Positions 46,586 to 56,995 of a stretch of 64,000 nucleotides of DNA are shown one piece after another. Below the pieces are notes generated by a model. The model was given only the letters and a program-made list of their open reading frames with translations. It was not told where the DNA came from and searched no databases. The stretch's first letter is position 1. Each line of letters begins with the position of its first letter. A program made the translations under genes and the position numbers. Location of the stretch: positions 2,480,001 through 2,544,000 of the forward strand of contig NZ_CP033972.1 of the NCBI RefSeq assembly GCF_003855095.1, written 5' to 3'. This stretch comes from Gordonia insulae. Its GTDB lineage: Bacteria; Actinomycetota; Actinomycetes; Mycobacteriales; Mycobacteriaceae.

Positions 46586-48151
46586 TCAGTACGCGAACGA
46601 GAGTTGTTTGGGCTCATCGGAATCGGAATCATCCGAGGGCTCGTCCGGCGGTATCGCGTCGTAGGTGGCCGGCCCCTCGATGACGTAGCGGCGTTGCAGC
46701 ATGAACCACACCACGCCGAGCGCGCCGTAGAGCAGGGTGAATCCGATGAGGGTGACCCAGACGGTCGCGGCGACGTGATTGGACACACCGTCCTGCACCA
46801 GCATGTTGATCTGGGTGGGGTCGAGATCGTCCTGCCAGTTGGGCGCGACGACCCACGGCTGGCGGCCCATCTCGGTGAAGATCCAGCCGGAACTGTTGGC
46901 CAGGAACGGCGTCGGGATCATCCACAGGGCCAGCAGGCCGAAGCGTCTGGATTCGACCACCCGCTTTCGCCGGGTCAACCACAACCCGCCGAGCGCCACT
47001 ACCACCGAACCGAGCGCCCAGGTGATCATGGCGCGGAAACCCCAATAGGTCACGAACAGGTTGGGGGCGAAGTTCTGGTTCGGCATCTGCAGCGCCTCGG
47101 CGTACTGCTCCTGCAATTGGTTGACACCCTGCAGGGTCGCGTCGAACCGGTGGGTTGCCAGGAACGACAACATCCCGGGTATCTCGATGACGTGCTCGAT
47201 GTTGTCGCAGTTGTTCTGCCTCCCGATGGACAGGACCGAGAATCCGGCCCCGGTCTCGGTGTCGCACAACGACTCGGCCGCCGCCATCTTCATCGGCTGC
47301 TGCTTGAACATGATCTGCGCCTGGGTGTCACCGGTGATGAACAGCGCGACACCCGCGACCAGGGTGAGCCACAGCGCGAACCGGGTGACCGGCCGCCAGA
47401 GCTGCCGCGCGTCGTGCTCCAGGTCTTCGGGGGTCGCGTCGATGTGGCTCGGCGAGGTGGTCTTCGGCATGTCCGACGTGTCGCCGGTCTCGATGGCCTC
47501 CCGGAGTTTCTTCGCGCGCCACATGTTCCGCGCCATCCACCAGCATCCGATCGCGGCGACAAAGGTGCTCGCCGTGAGGAAGGCGCCCGCGATGACGTGC
47601 GGGAACGCCGCCAGGGTCGTGCTGTTCGTGATCACCGCGAAGAAGTCGTTCATCGCGGGGCGATTCCGTTCGGCGTCCCATTCCACGCCGACCGGATGCT
47701 GCATCCACGAGTTCGCCGCGATGATGAAGTACGCGGAGGCGTTCACCCCGATCGCGGCCAGCCAGATGCAGGCCAGGTGCACCCGCCGGGGCAGCCTGCC
47801 CCATCCGAAGATCCAGAGTCCGATGAACGTGGACTCCAGGAAGAACGCGACGAGACCCTCGAGCGCCAGCGGCGCGCCGAAGACATCCGCGACGTATCGG
47901 CTGTACTCGCTCCAGTTCATGCCGAACTGGAACTCCTGCACGATGCCGGTCGCGACGCCAAGGGCGAAGTTGATCAGGAACAGCTTGCCGAAGAATTTCG
48001 TGGCGCGCAGCCACTGCTCATTCCCGGTGACGTGCCACACCGTCTGCATCACGGCGATCATCGGTGCCAGTCCGATGGTCAACGGGACGAGGATGAAGTG
48101 ATAGACGGTGGTGATCCCGAATTGCCATCGGGAGACATCAAGAGCGTCCAT
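46586..48151 (-). CDS. cydA: Cytochrome bd oxidase subunit I
   Basis: Haem-bearing subunit that oxidises menaquinol and reduces O2, mainly at low oxygen or under respiratory stress. The 521-aa protein has the N-terminal haem-ligand His18 in QFGITTVYHF, the GRQ-containing periplasmic region LSIGRQNNCD and a short Q-loop with two nearby cysteines (SLCDTETG, QNNCD) as in actinobacterial enzymes. C-terminal conserved motif: ANSSGWIFTEMGRQPWVV. First gene of the operon; a CTACTAC inverted repeat lies about 86 bases upstream. Confidence 0.96.
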   Translation of the reverse strand: MDALDVSRWQFGITTVYHFILVPLTIGLAPMIAVMQTVWHVTGNEQWLRATKFFGKLFLINFALGVATGIVQEFQFGMNWSEYSRYVADVFGAPLALEGLVAFFLESTFIGLWIFGWGRLPRRVHLACIWLAAIGVNASAYFIIAANSWMQHPVGVEWDAERNRPAMNDFFAVITNSTTLAAFPHVIAGAFLTASTFVAAIGCWWMARNMWRAKKLREAIETGDTSDMPKTTSPSHIDATPEDLEHDARQLWRPVTRFALWLTLVAGVALFITGDTQAQIMFKQQPMKMAAAESLCDTETGAGFSVLSIGRQNNCDNIEHVIEIPGMLSFLATHRFDATLQGVNQLQEQYAEALQMPNQNFAPNLFVTYWGFRAMITWALGSVVVALGGLWLTRRKRVVESRRFGLLALWMIPTPFLANSSGWIFTEMGRQPWVVAPNWQDDLDPTQINMLVQDGVSNHVAATVWVTLIGFTLLYGALGVVWFMLQRRYVIEGPATYDAIPPDEPSDDSDSDEPKQLSFAY

Positions 48152-48236
48152 GTCGCCTCTATCAAGAGTCGGTGTACCGGGCTGCGATACACGGGCCGGG
48201 TCGGTGTGCGCGACCGACTGGGTGCCGAACCACGTC

Positions 48237-48255
48237 CTACTACTGGCCGTAGTAG
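48237..48255. promoter_or_regulatory. Inverted repeat upstream of cydA
   Basis: CTACTACTGGCCGTAGTAG has perfect 7-base arms around a 5-base centre, in the 251-base region between cydA and the converging end of pabC. It is a candidate operator for oxygen or redox control of cydABDC. The binding protein cannot be named from sequence. Confidence 0.4.
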
Positions 48256-48402
48256 TGATGCCCGTTCGACGCTACGCTGCTGTGACGGGTCTGTTCAAGC
48301 GACCAAAGTCCTGATCGCAGCGCGATGGAATTGTGAGCTGCATCCCGTCCGTGTGACATCTGGTCGCCGATCACCGACCTGCGCGGGCGTTGTCACTCAT
48401 TG

Positions 48403-49278
48403 TCAGTCAACACAAATCGCACGGTCCACCAATTCGGCGAATTCGTGCGCGTCCGTGCCATTCGGCGACACCGGCATGACGTACCGGTTGAGCGAGGTGA
48501 CCCGCGCCGCGAGCGCGACGCTGCTGACCAGCCACACCGAATCGGCCGCGATGAGGTCGGCGCGGCGCAGGGTCGCCGTGCGTGTGGTCCACCCCTCGTG
48601 TTCGGCGGTCTCGAAGACCGCCCGCTGCGTCGTGCCGGGCAGGATGCCACTCTCCGCAGGCGGGGTGGCCAGTGTCTTTCCCGTCACCGTGATCACCGTC
48701 GACCTCGGTCCCTCCAGCACGAAACCCTCGCTGCTGAGGTAGATGACGTCGTCGAACCCCTCGTCGGCCGCATGACGCAGTGCGGCCATGTTGGTGGCGT
48801 AACTGAGCGTCTTGGCGCCCAGCAGCTGCCAGCGAGCCGAGCCCGCGAGGTCGGTCGAGAACCCGCGGTCGAGGGTCACCACCGAGATCCCGTCGGCGCG
48901 CGCACGGTTCACCCGGTCCGCCACCGCGCCGGCCATCACGTACGCGGTCGGATCGCCGTCGGGAGCGCTCTCCCGTCCGCGCGAGTACACCAGCCTCAGC
49001 CAGGCCTCGCCGTCCCCGCCGGTCTCCTGCCATTGCTTCTCCGCGACGTCGATCGCGCTCTGCCAGGTGTCGCGGTCGGGCTTGGGGAGATCCATCATCT
49101 CGGCGCTGCGTTCCAGCCGGTCGAGATGGGCGCCGACGCGGCGGGTGCGGCCGGACCTGATGAGCAGCGTCTCGAACACTCCGTCGCCCCGCAACGCCGC
49201 CAGATCGTCGGCATGCAGGAACGGGACGTCGGGGTCGTGCACCGTGCCGTCGAGGGTCACCAGAATCTGCGCCACCAT
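48403..49278 (-). CDS. pabC: Class IV aminotransferase (aminodeoxychorismate lyase-like)
   Basis: PLP enzyme of fold type IV, most likely 4-amino-4-deoxychorismate lyase for folate synthesis (M. tuberculosis Rv0812 is the positional counterpart). 291 aa, with DLAALRGDGVFETLLIRSGRTRRVGAHLDRL, the PLP lysine in LLGAKTLSYATNMAAL, and a cofactor-binding VLEGPRSTVITV. A branched-chain or D-amino-acid transaminase cannot be excluded. The ATG at MVAQILVTLDG gives the family length; the frame is open upstream without family similarity. Confidence 0.85.
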   Translation of the reverse strand: MVAQILVTLDGTVHDPDVPFLHADDLAALRGDGVFETLLIRSGRTRRVGAHLDRLERSAEMMDLPKPDRDTWQSAIDVAEKQWQETGGDGEAWLRLVYSRGRESAPDGDPTAYVMAGAVADRVNRARADGISVVTLDRGFSTDLAGSARWQLLGAKTLSYATNMAALRHAADEGFDDVIYLSSEGFVLEGPRSTVITVTGKTLATPPAESGILPGTTQRAVFETAEHEGWTTRTATLRRADLIAADSVWLVSSVALAARVTSLNRYVMPVSPNGTDAHEFAELVDRAICVD

Positions 49279-49388
49279 GAGTCCGAGGCTAGGACGTGTC
49301 TCGTGATTCCGCCCGCAGGCACGCTGGCACCCCGGTGGCGGCCATCCACGCGCATCCCTTCGGCACCGCCGACCCGTAGAATCGACGT

Positions 49389-50573
49389 GTGACCGCGTCG
49401 CCGCTTCTGACCAGGTATTCCACCCAGGGCGCCGTCCCTGGGCCGACATCCGCCGACGGCGGCGAACCGGTCGAGGTGGCCTGGCATTACGGCGATCCGC
49501 TCGGCGAGCAACGCACGGCCGAACGCGGGGCGGTGATCGTCGACCGTTCGGACCGGGCCGTCATCGAGCTCCCCGGTCCCGAACGACTGACCTGGCTGCA
49601 CACCATCTCCAGTCAGCACGTGGCGAATCTGGCAGACCGGACCAGCGCCGAGAACCTCTCACTCGACGCGAACGGTCGCATCGAGGAACACTTCGTGTTG
49701 ACCGACATGGACGGTGTGACCTGGATCGACTGCGAAGGTGACCGCGGCCCGGCGCTGCTCGACTTCCTCACCAAGATGGTCTTCTGGGCCAAGGTCGAGC
49801 CCGGCGCACGCCCGGACATGACGGTCATCACCCTCATCGGCCCCGATGTCACCCGCGGTCGGATCGCCGAGTTGCTGGAACTCACCCCGGACGCCCCGGT
49901 GTATGCGGCAGGCGACCTGCCCGAACTGCATCACGAGGAGGAGCCGCTGGGTTTCTGGCGAGTGATGCCGTCCTTCGGCGAGGGTGCGGGCGTACCCGTG
50001 GTGGACCTCGTGATCCCCGAATCGGCCGTCGAGTCCTGGTGGACCCAGCTCACCGACGCGGGTGCCCGGATGGCGGGTTCCTGGGCCTACGACGCACTGC
50101 GCGTCGCGGCGTTGCGACCCCGCCACGGCGTCGACACCGACGACCGCACCATCCCGCACGAGGTGAACTGGATCGGCGGTCCCGACCAGCAGGGCGCCGT
50201 CCATCTGGACAAGGGGTGCTACCGGGGTCAGGAGACCGTCGCACGCGTGCACAACCTGGGCAAATCGCCCCGCCGACTGGTGTTGCTGCACCTCGACGGC
50301 AGCGCCGACGAGCGGCCCGTGACGGGCGACCCCGTCACGGCGGGCGGCCGCACGGTCGGCCGACTGGGTACGGTCATCGACCATCACGAGCTGGGGCTCA
50401 TCGCGTTGGCGCTGGTCAAGCGGACCGTCGGGGCCGACGTCGATCTGCTCGTCGACGGCGAACACCCGGTGAGCGCCCGCATCGACCCGGATTCGCTGCA
50501 CGACGACGCCCACGAGCAGGCCGGCCGTGCCGCCATCGACCGACTGCGCCGCGGTGGGACGGACCGATCGTGA
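49389..50573 (+). CDS. ygfZ: YgfZ/GcvT-like folate-binding protein
   Basis: Tetrahydrofolate-binding protein that helps maintain iron-sulfur enzymes. The 394-aa protein has the diagnostic KGCYRGQE (residues 275-282, conserved Cys277) and an N-terminal GcvT-like domain (ERLTWLHTISSQHVANL). Start is a GTG shortly after the converted promoter region shared with pabC. It overlaps the MOSC gene by 4 bases (GTGA). Confidence 0.9.
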   Translation: MTASPLLTRYSTQGAVPGPTSADGGEPVEVAWHYGDPLGEQRTAERGAVIVDRSDRAVIELPGPERLTWLHTISSQHVANLADRTSAENLSLDANGRIEEHFVLTDMDGVTWIDCEGDRGPALLDFLTKMVFWAKVEPGARPDMTVITLIGPDVTRGRIAELLELTPDAPVYAAGDLPELHHEEEPLGFWRVMPSFGEGAGVPVVDLVIPESAVESWWTQLTDAGARMAGSWAYDALRVAALRPRHGVDTDDRTIPHEVNWIGGPDQQGAVHLDKGCYRGQETVARVHNLGKSPRRLVLLHLDGSADERPVTGDPVTAGGRTVGRLGTVIDHHELGLIALALVKRTVGADVDLLVDGEHPVSARIDPDSLHDDAHEQAGRAAIDRLRRGGTDRS

Positions 50574-51223
50574 CGGCTGACCACCCGAGCACCGGCGTGG
50601 TGCTGGCGGTGTGTGCGGCGACCGACGATGTGATCCTCGACAAGATCGGCGCCAGCGGCATCGACAAACGGCCGCTGACCGGCCGCGTCGCGGTGGGCGA
50701 GCTCGGACTCGGCCCCGATCACGTCGTCGACACCAAGCACCACGGCGGCATCGACCAGGCCGTCTACGCCTACAGCGAACGGGAAGCGCTGAACTGGGCC
50801 GACGAGTTGGACCGGGATCTGCCCTTCGGCTGGTTCGGCGAGAACCTCCGGATCGACGGGCTCCCGGTCACCGACGCCCTGGTGGGCGAGCGATGGGCGA
50901 TCGGCGACGACGGGCTGATCCTGGAGACGACGATCCCGAGGACGCCGTGCCGCACGTTCGCGGTGTGGGCGGACGAGGATCAGTGGGTCAAGCGATTCTT
51001 CCAGCGGTCCGACACCGGCTCCTACCTGCGGGTTGTGTCACCGGGCACGGTGGGCGTCTCCGACGTGGTCCATGTGGTGCACCGCCCGTCGCACGGCGTC
51101 CGCATCCGGGATCTCGTCCCCGGCACCGACGCCGACCGGGATGCACTCGAGCGCCTGCTGTCCGTCGACGACCTCGCCCCGAAAGTCCGACGCGAGGCCT
51201 CCCGCAAACTGAGCCGCGTCTGA
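50570..51223 (+). CDS. MOSC-domain protein (YiiM-like)
   Basis: A 217-aa molybdenum-cofactor-sulfurase C-terminal-type domain protein. KHHGGIDQAVYAY, GWFGENLRIDG and TIPRTPCRTFAVW (candidate active Cys) are the family hallmarks. YiiM-type members reduce N-hydroxylated compounds with molybdenum cofactor, or sense it; the substrate here is unknown. The GTG overlaps the YgfZ-like stop, so the pair is translationally coupled. Confidence 0.87.
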   Translation: MTADHPSTGVVLAVCAATDDVILDKIGASGIDKRPLTGRVAVGELGLGPDHVVDTKHHGGIDQAVYAYSEREALNWADELDRDLPFGWFGENLRIDGLPVTDALVGERWAIGDDGLILETTIPRTPCRTFAVWADEDQWVKRFFQRSDTGSYLRVVSPGTVGVSDVVHVVHRPSHGVRIRDLVPGTDADRDALERLLSVDDLAPKVRREASRKLSRV

Positions 51224-51341
51224 CTCCGACCGGCCGAGATCGCGCTGTTCCCGACCCGTTACGGCGCGGTCGGCAGGGCGATCCGCATTATCGGGAGGAG
51301 CGCGCTAAACTGGGTCCCACGACAGATTCATTACCTAGAGA

Positions 51342-51371
51342 ACGGGGCCGCCAAGTGTTTGGCCGCCCCGT
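51342..51371. promoter_or_regulatory. Strong hairpin 5' of the DUF3073 gene
   Basis: ACGGGGCCGCCAA pairs with TTGGCCGCCCCGT (one central mismatch) around GTGT, 21 bases before the DUF3073 ATG. It could terminate the upstream MOSC transcript or be a 5' regulatory hairpin. No T-run follows. Confidence 0.5.
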
Positions 51372-51392
51372 CATTGTGCGAGGGGGTCCCAT

Positions 51393-51572
51393 ATGGGCCG
51401 CGGCCGGGCGAAAGCAAAGCAGACGAAGGTAGCTCGTCAGCTGAAGTACTCCACTCCCCATACCGACTTCGACAGCTTGCAGCGCGAGCTGTCCGGGTCG
51501 GAGGAATCGGCGGTTGAACGCCGAGACCCGGTGGACGAGTGGGCCGAAGAGGACGAGTGGCGTCGAGCCTGA
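51393..51572 (+). CDS. DUF3073 small protein
   Basis: A 59-aa protein: basic N-terminus MGRGRAKAKQTKVARQLKY, then YSTPHTDFDSL and an acidic tail (VDEWAEEDEWRR). This is the conserved actinobacterial DUF3073 family (Rv0810c type). Its role is unknown; the charge split suggests nucleic-acid or ribosome contact. An agggggt ribosome site lies upstream. Its position before purM is conserved with M. tuberculosis. Confidence 0.88.
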   Translation: MGRGRAKAKQTKVARQLKYSTPHTDFDSLQRELSGSEESAVERRDPVDEWAEEDEWRRA

Positions 51573-51629
51573 CGGTCGCACGACGTCGGCGTCACCCTCA
51601 ACTCTCCGCACCGATCTCGGTGCGCATCA

Positions 51630-51700
51630 ACGAAAACCACACCTGAGCAGTTGCTCGTGGGCACTGTCCCCCACGTGCGGTGCTCGGGTGTGGTTTTCGT
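51630..51700. terminator. Bidirectional terminator between DUF3073 and purM
   Basis: A 13-base perfect outer stem (ACGAAAACCACAC with GTGTGGTTTTCGT) extends through one near-mismatch to about 20 pairs. The loop holds a second small stem (CGTGGG/CCCACG). The A/T-rich ends give a U-tract on both strands. It explains most of the 304-base gap; the rest shows no gene. Confidence 0.85.
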
Positions 51701-51876
51701 GATACCCGAGTCGGTCGGCTCGGCGAACGGACACGGCCTCACGCAGGACGAGCGCGCGTGCGCACGCTCGATCGACGCGCGCACTCATGGTGCGATCGCG
51801 CGCTCCCGATCAGAGGACTCCGACTGGAGAACGCCGGGGAGCCGACGCCTTGCGACGCCGGTGATGCACCGATGTA

Positions 51877-52998
<1,122 letters not shown>

Positions 52999-53177
52999 CT
53001 AGCTGAACACCCCTTGTCGAAATCCAGATGGTCGGATCTCCGGGTGGTCGGAGCCTCCGTCGTCGCGTACCCTCGCGCGCGTCCGCGTCACTGCGTCACG
53101 CACGGGTCCGACGGCGAATACGCTACCCGACCGCGCCTCGGCGACACCGGTCGGTGTGGCTCGATCGGCCGCAGCCC

Positions 53178-54758
53178 TCAGGGCCGCATCACCGCGCTGA
53201 CGTTGTCGTTGGCGGCGGTGAGCGGGTCGCCGCGGCCGTCGCCCGCCGCATTGGCGAGCATCTGTTCGAGGACCGCCTTGCCCATCGACGTCTCCTTGGG
53301 CAGTTCGATCGGGTACTGACCGTCGAAGCACGCGGCGCAGAGGTTCTCCGCCGGCTGATCGGTGGCGGCGATCATCTCCTCGATGCTGATGTAGCCGAGC
53401 GAATCCGCGCCGATGGCCTGACGGACACCCTCGACCATGCCGGCCTCGGATTCCATGCCGTTGGCGATCAGTTCGGCCGGCGACGCGAAGTCGATGCCGT
53501 AGAAGCACGGCCAGCGGACCGGACTCGACGCGATACGCACGTGGATCTCGGCGGCACCCGCCTCGCGGAGCATCCGGATCAGGGCGCGCTGGGTGTTGCC
53601 GCGAACAATCGAATCATCCACCACGACAAGCCGTTTCCCGCGAATGACCTCTTTGAGCGGGTTGAGCTTGAGGCGGATGCCGAGCTGCCGGATGGTCTGA
53701 GAGGGCTGGATGAAGGTGCGGCCGACGTAGGCGTTCTTCATCAGACCCTGGCCGTACGGGATGCCCGACTCCTGGGCGAAACCGACCGCGGCCGGCGTGC
53801 CGGATTCCGGCACCGGGATCACCAGGTCACCCTCGGCCGGATACTCGCGGGCCAGGCGACGACCGATCTCGACGCGGGTCGAGTGCACCGACCGTCCGTG
53901 GATGACGCTGTCCGGTCGCGCCAGATAGACGTACTCGAAGACACAGCCCTTGGGCGTCGGTTCGGCGAATCGCGAGCTGCGGACCCCGTCCGCGTCGATG
54001 GCCAGGAGTTCACCGGGCTCGATGTCCCGCACGAAGGACGCGCCGACGATGTCGAGCGCCGCGGTCTCGGACGCGACCACCCAGCCGCGGTCGAGGCGAC
54101 CCAGCGACAACGGACGCACTCCGTGCGGGTCCCGCGCGGCGTAGAGCGTGTGCTCGTCCATGAACGTCAGGCAGAAGGCGCCGCGCAGGGTCGGCAGAAG
54201 TTCCAGCGCCGCCTGCTCCAGACTGCTGTCCGCGGCGCCGTGCGCCAGCAACGCGCCCACCAGGTCGGAGTCCGACGTGGCGGCCGAGCTCATCACGCCG
54301 AGTGAGCGTGCGCGGCTGGCCAGGTCGGCCGTGTTGACCAGGTTTCCGTTGTGCCCCAGTGCCACGCCCGTGCCCGCGGTGGTGGTGCGGAAGATCGGCT
54401 GGGAGTTCTCCCAGGTGGTGGAGCCGGTCGTGGAGTAGCGGCAGTGGCCGATCGCCACGTGGCCGACCATCGCGCCGAGAGTCTGTTCGTCGAACACCTG
54501 GCTGACCAGGCCGAGATCCTTGAACACCAGAACCTGCGAGCCGTCGCCGACGGCGATGCCGGCCGCTTCCTGCCCACGGTGCTGCAGTGCGTAGAGGCCG
54601 TAGTACGAGAGCTTGGCGACGTCTTCGCCGGGCGCCCACACACCGAACACACCGCACTCCTCGCGGGGTTCGTTCTCGGGCTCGTCCAGGTCCCGTCCGG
54701 CGCCACATGCGCCTGTGGGAGCGAGCAGGTTCTTGCTGTCGAGCGACAAGTCGGTCAT
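53178..54758 (-). CDS. purF: Amidophosphoribosyltransferase
   Basis: First committed step of purine synthesis: PRPP and glutamine give phosphoribosylamine. The 526-aa protein starts MTDLSLDSKN with a propeptide of 34 residues before the nucleophile Cys35 in EECGVFGVW. Glutaminase motifs are GHCRYSTTGSTTWENSQP and GHNGNLVN. The PRPP loop is RLVVVDDSIVRGNT. The later cysteines in WPCFYGIDFAS and ENLCAACFDGQYP are those of [4Fe-4S]-type enzymes such as the B. subtilis enzyme. A gggag ribosome site supports this start over upstream in-frame ones. Confidence 0.95.
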   Translation of the reverse strand: MTDLSLDSKNLLAPTGACGAGRDLDEPENEPREECGVFGVWAPGEDVAKLSYYGLYALQHRGQEAAGIAVGDGSQVLVFKDLGLVSQVFDEQTLGAMVGHVAIGHCRYSTTGSTTWENSQPIFRTTTAGTGVALGHNGNLVNTADLASRARSLGVMSSAATSDSDLVGALLAHGAADSSLEQAALELLPTLRGAFCLTFMDEHTLYAARDPHGVRPLSLGRLDRGWVVASETAALDIVGASFVRDIEPGELLAIDADGVRSSRFAEPTPKGCVFEYVYLARPDSVIHGRSVHSTRVEIGRRLAREYPAEGDLVIPVPESGTPAAVGFAQESGIPYGQGLMKNAYVGRTFIQPSQTIRQLGIRLKLNPLKEVIRGKRLVVVDDSIVRGNTQRALIRMLREAGAAEIHVRIASSPVRWPCFYGIDFASPAELIANGMESEAGMVEGVRQAIGADSLGYISIEEMIAATDQPAENLCAACFDGQYPIELPKETSMGKAVLEQMLANAAGDGRGDPLTAANDNVSAVMRP

Positions 54759-54971
54759 CGAGACGAGCTCCCTGGGGGCTGGCGGGCGAACACGGTGACG
54801 GGCTGGGGAGACGCCCCCGAGTTTACGGGTCCCTGCCACCACATGGCGAATCCTTGCAACGGTGCGGCGGACTCGAGCATTCCGAGATGCGGATCGAGTG
54901 TGACCCCGCACACCGACCCCTCCCATCGCGATGTCGTCACCGCGCACCCGTCCCGAGCGGACGCGTGCCCC

Positions 54972-55370
54972 TCAGATCGGGAACAACGGCAACCAGCGCG
55001 CGACCTCGGTCGCCCGGGAACCCGACGCGGTGATCGCCCCGGCCTCGATCTGATCGGCCATGTCGTCGAAGCCCACCACCAGACGCAGCCATGTCCGGGC
55101 ATCGGTCTCCACGACGTTGGGTGGGGTGCCACGAGTGTGCCGGGGACCCTCGATGCACTGCACCGCCACGAACGGCGGCACCCTCACCTCGACGGAGTTC
55201 CCCGGTGCGACCTGGGCGAGCGTCCGCGCGGTCTGCCGGACGGCGGCCGCCAGATCGGTCCGGGTCGGCTCGCGTTCGTTCTGGTCCCGCAGCCACGGCG
55301 CGACCGAAATCAGTACCGCACGGACCTCCGACGGATCGATCGGTTTACGCGCTGCCACGCCGACCATCAT
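54972..55370 (-). CDS. Sterol carrier-like (SCP) family protein
   Basis: A 132-aa protein in the position of M. tuberculosis Rv0807. ALVISV-type helix, then VRQTARTLAQVAPGNSVEVRVPPFVAVQCIEG and TWLRLVVGFDDMADQIEAGAITASG, where W-L-x-L-V-x-G and I-x-A-G-x-I-x-A-S-G resemble SCP2-fold lipid-binding proteins. Ligand unknown. Start at one of two adjacent ATGs (MMVGVAARKP); only 13 bases separate it from the divergent ligase gene, so both promoters overlap the genes. Confidence 0.75.
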   Translation of the reverse strand: MMVGVAARKPIDPSEVRAVLISVAPWLRDQNEREPTRTDLAAAVRQTARTLAQVAPGNSVEVRVPPFVAVQCIEGPRHTRGTPPNVVETDARTWLRLVVGFDDMADQIEAGAITASGSRATEVARWLPLFPI

Positions 55371-55383
55371 GCACCATTGAGCC

Positions 55384-56892
55384 ATGGGCACCGACGTCTC
55401 GAAACGAGAGTTCACCGGCGAGGACCGCGTGCGGTTCCGCAGGCAGGTGAGCCGCGGCACCGAGGCGATCGCCCGCATGCTCGCCGACGGTCTGTTCACC
55501 GACCACGGCCGGCCACCGGAACCGTTGCTGGGCATGGAGGTCGAGCTCAATCTCGTCGACGACGACATGAATCCGGCGATGGCGAACGCGACGGTTCTCG
55601 ATGCCATCGCCGATCCCGACTACCAGACCGAGCTCGGCCAGTTCAACATCGAGATCAATGTGTCACCGCGGCCGTTCACCACCGACGACACCATCTCGTT
55701 GGAGCAGGCCCTGCGGACCTCGTTGAACCGCGCGGAGAAACGGGCCGCGCAGACGTCGAATCATCTGGTCATGATCGGCATGCTCCCCACTTTGGGCGCG
55801 GAACACTTTGCCCACCAGTGGATCTCGGCAAACCCTCGCTATGACCTGCTGAATGAGCAGATCTTCAACGCGCGCGGCGAGGATCTCGAGATCGACATCA
55901 GCGGAATCCCGCTCGGCGAGTCGCACAGCACCGAGCGGCTGCACACCTCAACCGACTCGATCCTGCCCGAGGCCGCCTGCACATCCTTGCAACTTCACCT
56001 CCGTGTGGCGCCCGAAGACTTTGCCGCACACTGGAATGCGGCGCAGAGCATCGCGGGGATCCAGGTGGCGCTCGCGGGGAACTCCCCGTTCCTGGCCGGT
56101 ACCGCGCTGTGGCACGAGAGCCGGATCCCGGTGTTCGAGCAGGCCACCGACACCCGTCCCCTGGAACTGAAGAACCAGGGTGTCCGACCGCGGGTCTGGT
56201 TCGGGGAACGATGGATCAACACCATCTTCGATCTCTTCGAGGAGAACACCCGCTACTTCCCCGCGCTGCTCCCGGTGTCCACCGACATCGACCCGATGGA
56301 CGAGATCGATGCCGGTCGCATCCCCGCGCTCGACGAGCTGCGCCTGCACAACGGCACGGTCTACCGCTGGAACCGCCCGGTCTACGACGTCGTCGATGGT
56401 CATGCCCACCTGCGCGTGGAGAACCGGGTACTGCCGGCCGGTCCCACGGTCGTCGACACCATGGCCAATGCCGCGTTCTACTACGGGGTCGTACGCGGAC
56501 TCGTCGAACTCGACCGCCCCTTGTGGTCGCAGATGTCGTTCAACGCCGCCGCGGAGAATCTGCAGTCCGGCGCGCGGGCCGGCTTCGAGGCGCAGATCTA
56601 TTGGCCGAATGTCGGCTGGGTGCGACCCGACGAGCTGACCCTCCGACGCCTCCTCCCCCTCGCCGACTCCGGGCTGCAGTCGTTCGGGGTGTCCGGCAAG
56701 GCACGGGCGCGCTATCTATCGGTCATCGAGGGTCGCTGCATCAACCGGCAGACCGGTTCGGCCTGGCAGCGCCGAGCCGTGCTGGCACGGGAGACGGCAG
56801 GCGACGATCGAGCCGCTGCGCTGCGCGGCATGCTGCGGGACTACGTCGACCTCATGCACGAGGGCGAACCCGTCCACACCTGGCCGGTCTGA
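55384..56892 (+). CDS. GCS2-family glutamate-cysteine ligase-like protein
   Basis: ATP-grasp-like carboxylate-amine ligase of the glutamine-synthetase fold, 502 aa. LLGMEVELNLVD (Glu metal ligands), QFNIEINVSPRPF, LVMIGMLPTLG and TSLQLHLRVAPEDFAAHWNAAQSI are visible. It is larger than the gamma-glutamylcysteine ligase EgtA of ergothioneine synthesis (about 430 aa) and the YbdK group (about 370 aa). Its substrates are not certain: an amino acid or amine is ligated to a glutamyl-type carboxylate. No partner ligase gene adjoins it. Confidence 0.8.
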   Translation: MGTDVSKREFTGEDRVRFRRQVSRGTEAIARMLADGLFTDHGRPPEPLLGMEVELNLVDDDMNPAMANATVLDAIADPDYQTELGQFNIEINVSPRPFTTDDTISLEQALRTSLNRAEKRAAQTSNHLVMIGMLPTLGAEHFAHQWISANPRYDLLNEQIFNARGEDLEIDISGIPLGESHSTERLHTSTDSILPEAACTSLQLHLRVAPEDFAAHWNAAQSIAGIQVALAGNSPFLAGTALWHESRIPVFEQATDTRPLELKNQGVRPRVWFGERWINTIFDLFEENTRYFPALLPVSTDIDPMDEIDAGRIPALDELRLHNGTVYRWNRPVYDVVDGHAHLRVENRVLPAGPTVVDTMANAAFYYGVVRGLVELDRPLWSQMSFNAAAENLQSGARAGFEAQIYWPNVGWVRPDELTLRRLLPLADSGLQSFGVSGKARARYLSVIEGRCINRQTGSAWQRRAVLARETAGDDRAAALRGMLRDYVDLMHEGEPVHTWPV

Positions 56893-56995
56893 CCTCGACG
56901 GCCACCCACCGACCTCCGAGGAGGTCCGGCAACGCCGGCCGAAGACCGTCGCGACGGGCCGCGCCCGACCGTCGACGCCGCGGTGCGGGACCACC

